64,000 nucleotides of DNA from Gilliamella sp. B3022 (GTDB taxonomy: Bacteria; Pseudomonadota; Gammaproteobacteria; Enterobacterales; Orbaceae). The position numbers were made by a program, and so were the translations under genes. Shown here piece by piece: positions 30,212 through 39,907 of the stretch. The stretch covers positions 2,515,306 through 2,579,305 of the forward strand of contig NZ_CP071867.1 in the NCBI RefSeq assembly GCF_028751545.1. The letters are read 5' to 3'. The notes below the pieces were generated by a model. It saw nothing but the letters and a program-made list of their open reading frames with translations, ran no database searches and was not told where the DNA came from. Numbering within the stretch: the stretch's first letter is position 1; every line of letters begins with the position of its first letter.

Positions 30212-31285
30212 TTATTTAGTTTGGCATTTTGCAACATCAGATAAACCTGAAGGCCACTCCGTATTAGGATCTAGTCTTACCCAAGCCACACCTGGAAGGC
30301 CGGTTTTAACATGAGTTATATAACATTTTAACAATTCTGGGCTTAATTGTGCTTTCACTCTGAACATGAGTTTTTGACGTTCATCTTTAGTTTCAACGGT
30401 TTTAGGCGTAAATTGCGCAACGCTTGAGACAAATGAAATTTTGGCTGAAATTGCTTTATTGGGTAAAGCATCAAGAACCAATCTTACTTCGTCACCAATA
30501 CCCACTTTACCAGCAATCATTTCCGGTAAAAAGAAAGTTAAATACACATCTGACAGATTAACCAGATTTAACACCTTACCACCTGAAGGTAGAACTTCAC
30601 CTGGTTGGGCAATACGATATTGAATACGTCCATCAACGGGTGCAGTTAATGTACTGTCATCAATATCCGCTTGAATTTGATTGATATTGGCTAGCGCTAC
30701 ATTTATAGCAGATTTAGCACTTTCCACACCAGCTTGCGCAGCTTCAATGGCCGCATCAGCAGCGGTAACTTGTGATTTAGCAGAGTCTAATGCTGCTTTT
30801 GCACTATTTACTTTAGCGGTGTCATCATCAAATTGTTGAACTGAAATAGCCCCTTTTTTATAAAGTGCTGCGGTGCGTTCTAAATGTTTATTGGCAATGT
30901 CTAAATCACTTTCTCTTTGAGTAACACCGGCTAAAGCCGCCACTTTGTCACTCATTTTTAAGGCAACTTGAGCTCTAGAAGTCGCTTCATTACTCATTGC
31001 TTGTCGATGTTGAGCTTGGGCTTCATTTAACTGAGCTTGTAACGTATCCGTTTGCATAATTACTAAAGGTTGACCCGCTGTAACAAAATCACCTTCATCA
31101 ACATTGATTTTTTCAATTCTACCCGCTAACTTAGCAGAGATATTAATTTCAGTTGCTTCAATACGCCCATTACCACTCGTAAAATCTGACCCATAACCAT
31201 CGCTTGCGAACTGTTGATACAAAATAAAACCAAATGCGACAAGGATAAGTATGATAATGATCCATTTCTTGCTAATTTTTTTCAT
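30212..31285 (-). CDS. yhiI: HlyD-family membrane fusion protein YhiI
   Basis: A 357-residue periplasmic adaptor with one N-terminal membrane anchor (residues about 8-25, 'WIIIILILVAFGFILYQQF'). It has a lipoyl half-motif 'ISAKLAGRIEKINVDEGDFV', a long alpha-helical hairpin rich in Ala/Gln (about residues 80-205, coiled coil), the second lipoyl half 'LTAPVDGRIQYRIAQPGEVL', and a beta-barrel domain. It matches E. coli YhiI in length and order, and is first gene of yhiI-rbbA-yhhJ. It would link the ABC exporter to an outer-membrane channel; the substrate is unknown. Confidence 0.92.
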   Translation of the reverse strand: MKKISKKWIIIILILVAFGFILYQQFASDGYGSDFTSGNGRIEATEINISAKLAGRIEKINVDEGDFVTAGQPLVIMQTDTLQAQLNEAQAQHRQAMSNEATSRAQVALKMSDKVAALAGVTQRESDLDIANKHLERTAALYKKGAISVQQFDDDTAKVNSAKAALDSAKSQVTAADAAIEAAQAGVESAKSAINVALANINQIQADIDDSTLTAPVDGRIQYRIAQPGEVLPSGGKVLNLVNLSDVYLTFFLPEMIAGKVGIGDEVRLVLDALPNKAISAKISFVSSVAQFTPKTVETKDERQKLMFRVKAQLSPELLKCYITHVKTGLPGVAWVRLDPNTEWPSGLSDVAKCQTK

Positions 31286-31545
31286 GAATAATGCCTTATT
31301 TGTATATAATTAATTTTTTTATTAAGACTAAATGAATAATAAATTTTATAACCTCTATCCATATTGTTTAAATAATAACAAAAGTTTTTTATAAATAAAA
31401 TAAACACAACAATTAACAGCAAAAAATGTTAAAAATTTGAATTTAAAATAGTATTTTAAATACCTTGATAGTCAAAGAATCATCTAAATGCTATTCTTAT
31501 AATAATGTAAAAGGACATATTGACTATTTTTTAAAGGTGATTTTT

Positions 31546-32703
31546 ATGACTCTTCCATCTTTTTTAACGATATATAATGAACTTATATCTACCCCAACAA
31601 TTAGCAATGTTACTAATGAAAAATTAGATTATTCTAATAAGCTGCTCATCGACAAATTAGCGTCGTGGTTTTCAGATTTAGGCTTTAGTATCGATATACA
31701 ACCCGTTCCAAATACTCGCAATAAATACAATTTGTTAGCAACATATTCCAATGATGAAAATAGGACTCAAGGTGGATTATTGCTCAGTGGGCATAGTGAC
31801 ACAGTCCCTTTCGATGAGGGTCAATGGACAAAAGATCCTTTCAAATTAACTGAAGAAAATAATAAGTTATATGGACTGGGTACCGCCGATATGAAAGGAT
31901 TTTTTGCTTTTATTCTTGATGCTCTGCGAGATATTGATCTAAAAAAACTCACCAAACCAATTTATGTACTAGCCACCGCAGATGAAGAAACCTCAATGGC
32001 TGGCGCCTCATTTTTTGCCAGACAAACGCAATTACAACCCGATTGCACAATCATTGGAGAACCTACATCGTTAATTCCCATTCGAGCACACAAAGGTTTT
32101 TTATCCAATTCAATCAAAGTGATTGGTAAGTCTGGACACTCAAGTGATCCAGACAAAGGCATTAACGCTATCGAAATTATGCATTTGGTCATTGAACGTT
32201 TATTAATCCTTAAACAAAAATTTAAAGAACAATACCATAATGAAGGTTTTAGTGTACCCTATCCCACCCTTAACTTAGGTGTAATTCATGGCGGTGATGC
32301 AGCAAACCGTATATGTGGTTGTTGTGAATTAATTATTGATATAAGAGTATTACCGGATAATGATGTTGATTCACTTTATAATGCACTATGCCAAGCTTTA
32401 AAACCTGTTATGGATAAATACCCTAATCGTATTTCAGTACAATACGAAGTATCCCCCATTCCGGGATACGAATGTAAAAAAGACCATCCCGCATTGCAAC
32501 ACATTGAAAATTTAGTGGGTCATCAAGCACAAACTGTCAATTACAGTACTGAAGCGCCTTATCTAAATCAAATTGCGCCAACCATAGTTTTAGGACCTGG
32601 CTCTATTGAACAAGCTCATCAACCAGACGAGTTTATTTCAATGGACTTTATAAAACCAACAAAATTAACGATAGAAAATTTGATCAAAGATTTTTGTCTT
32701 TAA
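31546..32703 (+). CDS. argE: Acetylornithine deacetylase
   Basis: A 385-residue M20-family hydrolase, closely E. coli ArgE-like: '[19 protein letters not shown]', metal sites '[12 protein letters not shown]' and '[16 protein letters not shown]', general base '[11 protein letters not shown]', '[14 protein letters not shown]', and C-terminal '[15 protein letters not shown]'. It removes the acetyl group from N-acetylornithine. ATG at 31546 is chosen because it aligns with the family start and has AAAGGTG before it; the in-frame Met at 31465 would add an unconserved 27-residue leader. It is detached from argCBGH, and I see no convincing ARG box upstream, only weak TGAAT half-sites. Confidence 0.95.
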   Translation: MTLPSFLTIYNELISTPTISNVTNEKLDYSNKLLIDKLASWFSDLGFSIDIQPVPNTRNKYNLLATYSNDENRTQGGLLLSGHSDTVPFDEGQWTKDPFKLTEENNKLYGLGTADMKGFFAFILDALRDIDLKKLTKPIYVLATADEETSMAGASFFARQTQLQPDCTIIGEPTSLIPIRAHKGFLSNSIKVIGKSGHSSDPDKGINAIEIMHLVIERLLILKQKFKEQYHNEGFSVPYPTLNLGVIHGGDAANRICGCCELIIDIRVLPDNDVDSLYNALCQALKPVMDKYPNRISVQYEVSPIPGYECKKDHPALQHIENLVGHQAQTVNYSTEAPYLNQIAPTIVLGPGSIEQAHQPDEFISMDFIKPTKLTIENLIKDFCL

Positions 32704-32705
32704 TC

Positions 32706-32731
32706 ATATAAAAACGCCGACATCGTCGGCG
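32706..32731 (-). terminator. Minus-strand terminator beyond the HxlR remnant
   Basis: CGCCGAC-ATC-GTCGGCG. The T-run (GTTTTTATA) is on the minus strand, so its original client was the minus-strand gene now reduced to a remnant at 32749-32868. It overlaps the region just after argE and may also end that transcript. Confidence 0.75.
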
Positions 32732-32748
32732 AATGAAGTTACTTTAAA

Positions 32749-32868
32749 TTAGGATAATTTGTCATCTTTATGGTTATTTCCCCATTGGCAAAGCCTATCT
32801 AAAATCGGTACCAAAGACTTATCTCGGTCTAATAACCCATATTCCACTTTAGGGGGAATTTGTGGATA
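32749..32868 (-). pseudogene. Remnant of an HxlR-family transcriptional regulator (C-terminus)
   Basis: The minus strand reads 'YPQIPPKVEYGLLDRDKSLV', then 'PILDRLCQWG', then a polar tail and stop. The 'PPKVEY...PILD.L..WG' pattern is the diagnostic C-terminal wing and helix of HxlR-type winged-helix regulators. The DNA-binding part upstream is missing: just before it the frame shifts into a 25-codon ORF ('MNKSYWEVLDEVVYKG...') that ends in TAA. It keeps its own terminator. Repeat copy 2 lies about 80 bp upstream. Confidence 0.75.
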
Positions 32869-32949
32869 TTATTTCATGCCCCTTATATACCACTTCATCC
32901 AAAACCTCCCAATAAGATTTATTCATTTTATTCTTTAAAGAAAAATAAG

Positions 32950-32978
32950 ACGGTATAGACTCCTCAATATTTTTTACA
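32950..32978 (-). repeat. Dispersed 29-bp repeat, copy 2
   Basis: Minus-strand TGTAAAAAATATT, then G, then AGGAGTCTATACCGT. Identical to copies 1 and 3 apart from the one variable base. It lies between the end of rnz and the HxlR remnant. Confidence 0.85.
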
Positions 32979-33053
32979 AAAATCGAGGATTTTTAAGATT
33001 AATGATTTTTACGAAGGAAGCTAACTCCTACAAAATAAGATCGGTTCACTTTA

Positions 33054-33971
33054 CTATACTTGAAAAGTAGCAAAGTCAGTTGCGATTTCAGTAGGTGCAA
33101 AAATATTCCTAGCCTCATTGACTAATTTTGTTTTGTCATTCAAGGTATAGCGAGGACTAATATGCGTAATAATAAGACGCCTAACATGAGCTTGTTTGGC
33201 AATAGTTGCGGCGTGTACAGTTGTGGAATGTCCTCGCTCAAGCGCCTTTTCTTCAAGGGCTTGTTCTTGGGTTGCTTCATGAACTAATAAATCCACATCT
33301 TTGGCTAAGTCAATTGAGGCCTGACAAGGAATGGTATCGCCTAAAATGGCTAATTTTTTACCTTTTTTAATACGACCTTGATAGTCCTTACCATGAATGA
33401 TCCTACCATCTTCTAACGTAACGGTTCGACCTTCTTTTAAATCGCCATAAAAAGAACCGATGTGAATGTTATCCTTTTTTAACTTATCAATGTCCAATGA
33501 CGCTGGCAAATCTTTTTCAATAATTCGATACCCAAAACACGGGACACGATGCGCCAATAATTTGGCTTCAACGCGAAACTTATTATCCTCAAAAACCAAA
33601 CCATCTTGCTCAAGTTCAATAATATTTAAAGGATAGGTCAGCCAAGAGTAACTAATATCAATAACAGTTTGAATAAATTGTTGAATGCCTTTTGGACCAA
33701 CTAAGGTCAATGGCGATTGGTTTTGCATCAAAGAACGCGTTGTTAACACGCCAGGTAAACCAAAGAGATGATCACCATGTAAATGTGTTAAAAAGATCAT
33801 CTCTAATTTAGCCAGACTAAATTTAGTCTTTTGCATTTGCATTTGAGTTGCTTCGCCGCAATCAAAAAGCCATAAACGCCCTCTTTCCTGCCGGAGATCG
33901 AGCATAATACTGCTAACATTGCGTTCAGCTGTTGGCACCCCAGCACTCGTTCCTAAAAAAGTTAATTTCAT
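33054..33971 (-). CDS. rnz: Ribonuclease Z / RNase BN
   Basis: A 305-residue metallo-beta-lactamase-fold nuclease. 'LTFLGTSAGVPTAERNVSS' is the tRNase Z N-terminus, 'IFLTHLHGDHLFGLPG' the HxHxDH zinc motif, 'LAILGDTIPC' the bridging-Asp strand, 'LLVHEATQ' and 'ERGHSTTVHAATIAKQA' further ligands, and 'LIITHISPRY' the last His. It matures tRNA 3' ends; in bacteria with encoded CCA its role is partly redundant. Length is the usual 305. The yccJ gene lies just upstream (6-bp gap), suggesting co-transcription. Confidence 0.95.
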   Translation of the reverse strand: MKLTFLGTSAGVPTAERNVSSIMLDLRQERGRLWLFDCGEATQMQMQKTKFSLAKLEMIFLTHLHGDHLFGLPGVLTTRSLMQNQSPLTLVGPKGIQQFIQTVIDISYSWLTYPLNIIELEQDGLVFEDNKFRVEAKLLAHRVPCFGYRIIEKDLPASLDIDKLKKDNIHIGSFYGDLKEGRTVTLEDGRIIHGKDYQGRIKKGKKLAILGDTIPCQASIDLAKDVDLLVHEATQEQALEEKALERGHSTTVHAATIAKQAHVRRLIITHISPRYTLNDKTKLVNEARNIFAPTEIATDFATFQV

Positions 33972-33977
33972 AAAAGA

Positions 33978-34205
33978 TTAAACGTTTTTGCGCTCAATGG
34001 TTTGTTCACCCCAAAAGAGTTTGTCTGCTTTAGTTTTGGAAAAAGCGAGTTTTAAGACTTCATCGCTACCTTCTTCCCAAATTTGCTCAGCAAGTGTTTC
34101 ATCATTTTTAGCTAATTCAAAAATAGCTTCAGCTATCTCAATGGAAGTTTCACGAATATTTGCCCAAGATCGAATGTCATGTATTTCTTTTTTGGTTGAA
34201 TTCAT
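33978..34205 (-). CDS. yccJ: YccJ-family small protein
   Basis: A 75-residue protein matching E. coli YccJ over its whole length. '[20 protein letters not shown]' and the C-terminal '[15 protein letters not shown]' are nearly identical to the E. coli sequence as I know it. It is acidic and soluble with no catalytic motif. Function is not established. It is co-directional with rnz, which follows after 6 bp. In E. coli it sits with wrbA, which is absent here. Confidence 0.88.
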   Translation of the reverse strand: MNSTKKEIHDIRSWANIRETSIEIAEAIFELAKNDETLAEQIWEEGSDEVLKLAFSKTKADKLFWGEQTIERKNV

Positions 34206-34279
34206 TTTATTACTCCTCTTTTGGTTGATTAGGTGTAAAATAACCCCAAATTATGCAAATTACAATAGGTCCATCGTTT

Positions 34280-35053
34280 ATGCTGACAATTATTTCTCCT
34301 TCCAAAACGCTTGATTATCAAAGCCCATTAATGACGCAAAAACATACTTTGCCACAATTTATTTCGAAATCGAAGGAACTTATTACAGACTGTAAAAAAT
34401 TAACGATTGATGATTTAGCTAAATTGATGTCTATTAGTCCTAAATTAGCTGAGATCAACCATGAACGTTTTCAAAATTGGCAGATTGATTTTAATTTAAA
34501 TAATGCTAGACAAGCTATATTAGCTTTTAAAGGCGATGTATATGAAGGGCTTAATGTAGAAGATTTTAATGATGACGATCTACAATTTGCTCAATCACAT
34601 TTACGGATACTGTCTGGACTTTATGGTGTATTAAGACCTCTTGACCTAATACAACCTTATCGTTTAGAAATGGGCATTGGTTTGAAAAATGGCAATAACC
34701 GTAACCTTTATCAATTCTGGGGTGATCAACTAACCGATTATCTAAATAAGGAACTCAGTACATCCACTAATCCCACCTTAATTAATTTAGCGTCGAATGA
34801 ATATTTTAAAGCAATTAAATCTAAACAGTTGAAAGCAACAATTATACAACCAATTTTTTTAGATCAAAGCAAAGGCGAATACAAAGTAATTAGTTTTTAT
34901 GCCAAAAAAGCTCGAGGGCTTATGAGCCGTTATATTATTAAAAATGGCATAGATAACAGTGATGATATTAAAGATTTTAATCTTTCGGGTTATCAATTTG
35001 ACTCGAAACGGTCAACTGAATTAAATTGGTACTTTATTCGTAATCATCAATAA
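34280..35053 (+). CDS. yaaA: YaaA peroxide-stress protein
   Basis: A 257-residue protein of the YaaA/DUF328 family, E. coli length: 'ISPSKTLDYQSPL', 'NARQAILAFKGDVYEGL', 'HLRILSGLYGVLRPLDLIQP', 'INLASNEYFKAI', 'VISFYAKKARGLMSRYII'. YaaA limits DNA damage by hydrogen peroxide by lowering free iron and binds DNA. ATG at 34280 fits the family start; the in-frame ATG at 34253 would add nine residues. It is divergent from yccJ and 10 bp before an AEC transporter gene. Confidence 0.94.
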   Translation: MLTIISPSKTLDYQSPLMTQKHTLPQFISKSKELITDCKKLTIDDLAKLMSISPKLAEINHERFQNWQIDFNLNNARQAILAFKGDVYEGLNVEDFNDDDLQFAQSHLRILSGLYGVLRPLDLIQPYRLEMGIGLKNGNNRNLYQFWGDQLTDYLNKELSTSTNPTLINLASNEYFKAIKSKQLKATIIQPIFLDQSKGEYKVISFYAKKARGLMSRYIIKNGIDNSDDIKDFNLSGYQFDSKRSTELNWYFIRNHQ

Positions 35054-35063
35054 ACTAATCTTT

Positions 35064-36017
35064 ATGAATTTTTTGATAACGTTGTGGGCACAATTTTTAT
35101 CTACTCTGCCCTTATTTATTTTAATATTGCTCGGATTTTTAGCTGTAAAATTAGGTCGATGGCAAAAAACTGTAACTGACAGTTTAACTAAATTTACTTT
35201 TTATATTGCATTTCCAATAATGTTATTTCAGATTATGAGTCACTTTTCTGAACAGTCGGAAATTGATATCAAACTGTTACTGGTATTTTTTGGTGGATCG
35301 TTTATTGTATTTGCTATTGGTTGCCTTATAGCATCGAACGTGTTCCAATTAAATGGTTCTCAGAGCACGTTATTTGCAATGGGAGGCATTTATACCAATA
35401 CAGTATTTGTTGGTATTCCGATTATAAAAATGTTGCTCGGCGATCACGCAATTCCCATTGTCGCCATGATTGTTATATTTAATGCCTTAATTTTGTGGAC
35501 ATTGGCTACGGTATCAATTGAATTTGTACAAATGGGTAAACTTTCGGGCCGCAGTTTTATCAAAGCACTAAAAAATGTATCAAGAAATCCGATTATTATT
35601 GGAATTTTTACGGGAATTATCGTCAATTACCTGCGTTTACCAATTCCAAATTTTATCAATCAATCGACAAAAATGGTCAGTGATATGACTGCGCCACTAT
35701 CACTTATTGTATTAGGAATGGGACTTGCGGAATATAAAATTCGAGATCAACTATTGATAACCGGTTCAATCTGTATATTAAAATTAGTCATTCTACCGAT
35801 TGTGACCTATATTGTTGGCAAACTTTTAGGATTACCAACGTTAGAATTGCAAGTTGTAGTTCTATTAAGTTCAGTATCCATTGCCATCAATTGTTACATG
35901 ATGGCCAGACAATTTGAGGTATTACAGGGTCCTATTGCTTCAAGTTTGCTTATATCAACGGCATTATCATCTGTGACAACACCATTGATATTATCAATTA
36001 TGACCCATTTACCTTAG
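35064..36017 (+). CDS. AEC-family transporter
   Basis: A 317-residue inner-membrane protein with ten predicted hydrophobic helices. 'LPLFILILLGFLAVKLGRW' and 'FTFYIAFPIMLFQIM' form the first half, and 'LSLIVLGMGLAEYKIRDQ' begins the second, the symmetric AEC pattern also seen in E. coli YfdV. The substrate is unknown, probably an organic acid. It starts 10 bp after yaaA and may be co-transcribed with it. Its stop codon overlaps that of the convergent DMT transporter by four bases. Confidence 0.88.
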   Translation: MNFLITLWAQFLSTLPLFILILLGFLAVKLGRWQKTVTDSLTKFTFYIAFPIMLFQIMSHFSEQSEIDIKLLLVFFGGSFIVFAIGCLIASNVFQLNGSQSTLFAMGGIYTNTVFVGIPIIKMLLGDHAIPIVAMIVIFNALILWTLATVSIEFVQMGKLSGRSFIKALKNVSRNPIIIGIFTGIIVNYLRLPIPNFINQSTKMVSDMTAPLSLIVLGMGLAEYKIRDQLLITGSICILKLVILPIVTYIVGKLLGLPTLELQVVVLLSSVSIAINCYMMARQFEVLQGPIASSLLISTALSSVTTPLILSIMTHLP

Positions 36018-36871
36018 TGATGAGAGCGAGTTTTAATTTGGTAGTGTAGTATTAATGCTAAAATAATCACTACACTACCGAATATAAAGCGCCCCCAATC
36101 GAGTGACTGATGCCAAATCACTACATTAACTAAAATGCCAGTTGGAATAATGACATTATTCATAATGGCTAATGTTCCAGAATCGACTTGGGTTGCACCG
36201 TAATTCCATAAAAAATAACACAATCCTGAAGCAATCACCCCAAGCCAAATAATAATTCCCCATTGTACATTAGTCGTGGGTAATTTCGATGCATCACCAA
36301 ATAATAACCAACCTATTGTGGCAACAATGACTGCACCTAAATAGACCCATGCAAAAGCTTGATGTTGTGGTAATGGGTAAACTTCCATAATTCTTTTATA
36401 ACCAACCTGCCCTAAAGCAAAAACAATATTAGCACCCTGAATCAATAAAAATCCAATGATGAAGTTTGTGCTGATATGGTCATAACGAATTATAGCCGCG
36501 CCAATTACGGCAAGCATAGCGGTAAAAAGATAACTGATCCTTAACGGATGGTGTTGCAATAAATCATAAATAACCGTGACATAAATTGGCGTGAAAATAG
36601 TAAAGAGTAACACTTCCGGGACTGAAATATATTGAAAGGAATTATAATAAAAAAAATACATGATACCTAATTGACAAGCACCAACGCCCATCAAAAGTAA
36701 CATCGCTGGTAATTTAATGTTTTTGAAGCGTAAAAAAGGCACAAAAGTAACGAACGCAAGTAAAACACGCATCACTACTGCAAACCAAGTATCAACCTGA
36801 CCACTTAAATACACAGCAATGAAACTAAACGAGAATGACCAAACTAAGGTCACAAAGATAAGATAAAACAT
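36014..36871 (-). CDS. DMT-superfamily (EamA) transporter
   Basis: A 285-residue protein with ten hydrophobic segments arranged as two EamA repeats, the first opening 'YLIFVTLVWSFSFSFIAVYL', the second about residue 135 ('NFIIGFLLIQGANIVFALGQ'). 'IASGLCYFLWNYGATQVDSG' near the end is the typical EamA helix-9/10 region. Members export or import small metabolites such as amino acids or cofactors; the substrate here cannot be told. It overlaps the AEC gene tail to tail by four bases. Confidence 0.88.
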   Translation of the reverse strand: MFYLIFVTLVWSFSFSFIAVYLSGQVDTWFAVVMRVLLAFVTFVPFLRFKNIKLPAMLLLMGVGACQLGIMYFFYYNSFQYISVPEVLLFTIFTPIYVTVIYDLLQHHPLRISYLFTAMLAVIGAAIIRYDHISTNFIIGFLLIQGANIVFALGQVGYKRIMEVYPLPQHQAFAWVYLGAVIVATIGWLLFGDASKLPTTNVQWGIIIWLGVIASGLCYFLWNYGATQVDSGTLAIMNNVIIPTGILVNVVIWHQSLDWGRFIFGSVVIILALILHYQIKTRSHH

Positions 36872-37882
36872 AATTTAATGAGTTAAGTAGTAATAAATAG
36901 GCACGCATCGTAACAATTCAATTATCAGTTGTAAACCTTTTGCAATCTGAATTGATTACAATTGCATAAATTAAGTCATTACTCTATCCATGGATTAAAT
37001 GTTTTTTCAATATAAAAGTCTTTATCGTCTCCATGATTAAAGTTACCCTTCGGATCACCCAAATAATCTCAACCCAATTTAAGCAAACATGTATTATTTT
37101 TTTCTATTAATTAAAATGTAATACACTGAATTGATCGAGAGCACATCAATCAATTGGTGTTTCAGCTTTAAAAATGATTCATTGCTCATTACCTTTGTCT
37201 CTTATATTCAATATCTATTTTTGACCTTCATCAAACAAAAAAATGCCGGTTCTTTCATGGTCAATGAGAATTGGTTCCCTGTTTTTTGTCATCTAAGATC
37301 AAAGAAAGTAATTCATCGCTCCGTGCTTGGACTTATTTTCAAAAAACTTCATACCTGCTACTGGCTTAATTTTGAATAAAAATACCTGAGCTCAAGTGTT
37401 ATCAAAATAAGACATATAAAAACACTTAATTTTCATTCTATCCTTGTTCCAATCACATTCAATTGGATTGCCACTACATACTCAATAATCAACATCGAAT
37501 CCGCTTATTCGGAATTTGATCGCAGTGCGACTCATTAAACGGTTAAATCTTTAAAATGTGTTACTCCATTAAACTTAATGTTGCTAATAGTAAAAAACAC
37601 TGTAAAGACTGAAAAAGATTTCAGATATTGTGACTAACTGTGTGATATTGAAACAGAACGTTAAAAAAGTGATCATTTCACATAAATAAATACTTTGTAC
37701 TCTATATATATGCAATCTTCAGACATCATAGCACCACAAATAACCCGTACTGATTAATAAATCAAAGATCCTAAAGAAAGCCATTTTATGGCATAATATG
37801 CGCCAAATCACATTTCAACGGTTTTGCTTAGATTGATAGTTATCTTTCGAGCAAAATGTATTTAAAGCGAGAGAAAATTTTA
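36872..37882. other. 1-kb gene-poor spacer with a remnant
   Basis: No intact gene is supported. It contains the minus-strand remnant at 36979-37110. An 82-codon plus-strand frame at 37131-37379 lacks a ribosome binding site and has unconvincing composition, so it is not called. The promoter for ybiT should lie in the last 100-150 bp. Confidence 0.5.
36979..37110 (-). pseudogene. Possible protein C-terminal remnant with internal stop
   Basis: The minus strand reads 'LIEKNNTCLLKLG', stop, then 'DYLGDPKGNFNHGDDKDFYI' and 'EKTFNPWIE' before the final stop, all in one frame. The second part has the composition of a true soluble protein end and is unlike the AT-rich noise around it. No start codon precedes it. 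The family is not recognised. Confidence 0.33.
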
Positions 37883-39475
37883 GTGTTAAGTACAAATAAC
37901 ATCACAATGCAATTTGGCAGTAAGCCTTTATTTGAAAACATTTCTGTTAAATTTGGTAATGGCAATCGTTATGGACTCATTGGCGCCAATGGTAGTGGTA
38001 AATCAACTTTTATGAAAATTCTCGGAGGCGACTTAGTGCCTTCATCGGGAAATATTGCATTAGATCCACATGAAAGATTAGGTAAATTACGCCAAGACCA
38101 ATTTGCTTTTGAAGAATATACTGTTCTTGATACTGTGATTATGGGACACACAGAATTATGGCAAATCAAACAAGAACGAGATCGGATTTATGCGCTTTCG
38201 GAAATGAGCGAGGAGGATGGTTTTAAAGTTGCCGATCTAGAAACCCAATACGCCGAAATGGATGGTTACAGTGCCGAAGCTCGTGCGGGTGAATTATTGC
38301 TTGGTGTTGGTATTCCAATAGAACAACATTATGGATTAATGAGCGAAATCGCTCCCGGTTGGAAATTACGGGTACTTTTAGCCCAAGCGCTATTTTCTAA
38401 TCCCGATATTTTATTATTAGATGAACCAACCAATAATTTAGATATTGATACCATACGTTGGTTAGAAGATACTTTAAATGAACGTGAAAGCACCATGATC
38501 ATCATTTCGCATGACAGGCACTTTTTGAATATGGTTTGTACTCATATGGCGGATCTGGATTACGGAGAGTTGCGTATCTATCCGGGTAATTATGATGACT
38601 ATATGACCGCGTCAACACAAGCCAGAGAGCGTTTATTAGCTGATAATGCGAAGAAAAAGGCCCAAATTAGTGAACTTCAATCATTTGTTAGCCGTTTCAG
38701 TGCAAATGCATCCAAATCAAAACAAGCGACTTCCCGGGCAAGACAGATTGAGAAAATCAAATTAGAAGAAGTGAAAGCATCGAGCCGACAAAATCCGTTT
38801 ATTCGTTTTGAACAGGATAAAAAACTGTTTCGTAATGCTCTGGTCGTTGAAAATCTCACCAAAGGATTTGATAACGGACCTCTATTTAAAAACCTCAATT
38901 TAATGGTCGAAGTTGGTGAAAAAGTGGCTATTTTAGGTACCAATGGTATTGGTAAAACGACATTATTGAAAACCTTAATGGGCGAATTAGTCCAAGAACA
39001 AGGGGATATCAAATGGTCAGAAAATGCCAATATCGGGTATTATGCACAAGATCATGAGTATGAATTTGAAGAAGATCTAACTGTATTTGATTGGATGAGT
39101 CAATGGAAACAACCAAACGATGATGAACAAGCAGTGCGCAGCATTTTAGGTCGTTTATTATTTTCACAAGATGACATTAAAAAACAAGTTAAAGTCCTAT
39201 CTGGTGGTGAAAAAGGACGTATGCTATTTGGTAAATTAATGATGCAACGTCCAAACATTATCGTGATGGATGAACCAACCAACCATTTGGATATGGAGTC
39301 CATAGAATCGTTAAATATGGCATTAGAGCTTTATCAAGGAACGCTATTTTTTGTGTCGCACGATCGTGAATTTGTTAGCTCACTTGCGACACGAATTGTC
39401 GAAATTACCCCTGAAAAAGTAAATGATTATACCGGTAATTATGAAGATTACTTGCGAAGTCAAGGGATTAATTAA
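37883..39475 (+). CDS. ybiT: ABC-F protein YbiT
   Basis: A soluble ABC-F ATPase of about 530 residues with two ABC domains and a charged linker. Domain 1: Walker A '[12 protein letters not shown]', '[19 protein letters not shown]'. Linker about 235-310: '[20 protein letters not shown]'. Domain 2: '[12 protein letters not shown]', '[15 protein letters not shown]', '[17 protein letters not shown]'. It matches E. coli YbiT almost motif for motif and is expected to act on the ribosome E-site. GTG at 37883 fits the homologous start ('[11 protein letters not shown]' after initiation); ATG at 37856 is the alternative and adds nine residues. Confidence 0.94.
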   Translation: MLSTNNITMQFGSKPLFENISVKFGNGNRYGLIGANGSGKSTFMKILGGDLVPSSGNIALDPHERLGKLRQDQFAFEEYTVLDTVIMGHTELWQIKQERDRIYALSEMSEEDGFKVADLETQYAEMDGYSAEARAGELLLGVGIPIEQHYGLMSEIAPGWKLRVLLAQALFSNPDILLLDEPTNNLDIDTIRWLEDTLNERESTMIIISHDRHFLNMVCTHMADLDYGELRIYPGNYDDYMTASTQARERLLADNAKKKAQISELQSFVSRFSANASKSKQATSRARQIEKIKLEEVKASSRQNPFIRFEQDKKLFRNALVVENLTKGFDNGPLFKNLNLMVEVGEKVAILGTNGIGKTTLLKTLMGELVQEQGDIKWSENANIGYYAQDHEYEFEEDLTVFDWMSQWKQPNDDEQAVRSILGRLLFSQDDIKKQVKVLSGGEKGRMLFGKLMMQRPNIIVMDEPTNHLDMESIESLNMALELYQGTLFFVSHDREFVSSLATRIVEITPEKVNDYTGNYEDYLRSQGIN

Positions 39476-39494
39476 ACTCAGGTTTCGCCCCATA

Positions 39495-39521
39495 AAAATA
39501 GCCACTGATGTGGCTATTTTC
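39495..39521. terminator. Bidirectional terminator between ybiT and yggL
   Basis: AAAATAGCCAC-TGAT-GTGGCTATTTT, with CTT following on the plus strand and an A-rich stretch before it. It separates convergent ybiT and yggL. Confidence 0.88.
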
Positions 39522-39539
39522 TTATCAACCGTTTAGAGG

Positions 39540-39881
39540 TTAGATATCTAATTCATCCCACCAAATATCAATTAATTCGCTGGTTTTAACGTTTTTTAGA
39601 CCATGACCTTCAAGCCATTTAGTGACAACATCACGATTCTCTTCGGTACAATTACCCAATTTTTGCGTACAAATGATACCTTTCCAACTTAAATACCCAC
39701 TTCCTTCATAAGCCAAACCATTTGCTTGTATTGCTTCAACGATAAATTGATCAACAACATTATCGATGGTTTCTTCACTGGTACCTTCGTCAAAAGACCA
39801 ACTTACGGTAAAACCTAATTCTTTAAACTCTTCAATATGTAATTTTTTTCTTAAACGACGACTGCGATTAACCTTAGCCAT
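39540..39881 (-). CDS. yggL: YggL-family 50S-associated protein
   Basis: A 113-residue protein, E. coli YggL-like (DUF469): 'NRSRRLRKKLHIEEFKELGF' at the N-terminus, 'VDQFIVEAIQANGLAYEGSG' in the middle, and 'EGHGLKNVKTSELIDIWW' near the end. E. coli YggL binds the large ribosomal subunit and affects growth and assembly. It follows rhlE in the same direction with 26 bp between them, an unusual pairing but functionally consistent since both act on ribosome/RNA metabolism. Confidence 0.9.
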   Translation of the reverse strand: MAKVNRSRRLRKKLHIEEFKELGFTVSWSFDEGTSEETIDNVVDQFIVEAIQANGLAYEGSGYLSWKGIICTQKLGNCTEENRDVVTKWLEGHGLKNVKTSELIDIWWDELDI

Positions 39882-39907
39882 AATAATATCCTTCTACTTT
39901 GAATAAT

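Noticed and set aside
31286-31545. ARG boxes upstream of argE
   Set aside because: Only single TGAAT half-sites (about 31331 and 31438) with poor right halves are present, below the standard seen before argC.
37131-37379. 82-codon plus-strand frame upstream of ybiT
   Set aside because: No ribosome binding site, and composition typical of random AT-rich translation (many Phe, Ser, Leu, no pattern). Kept only as part of the spacer description.
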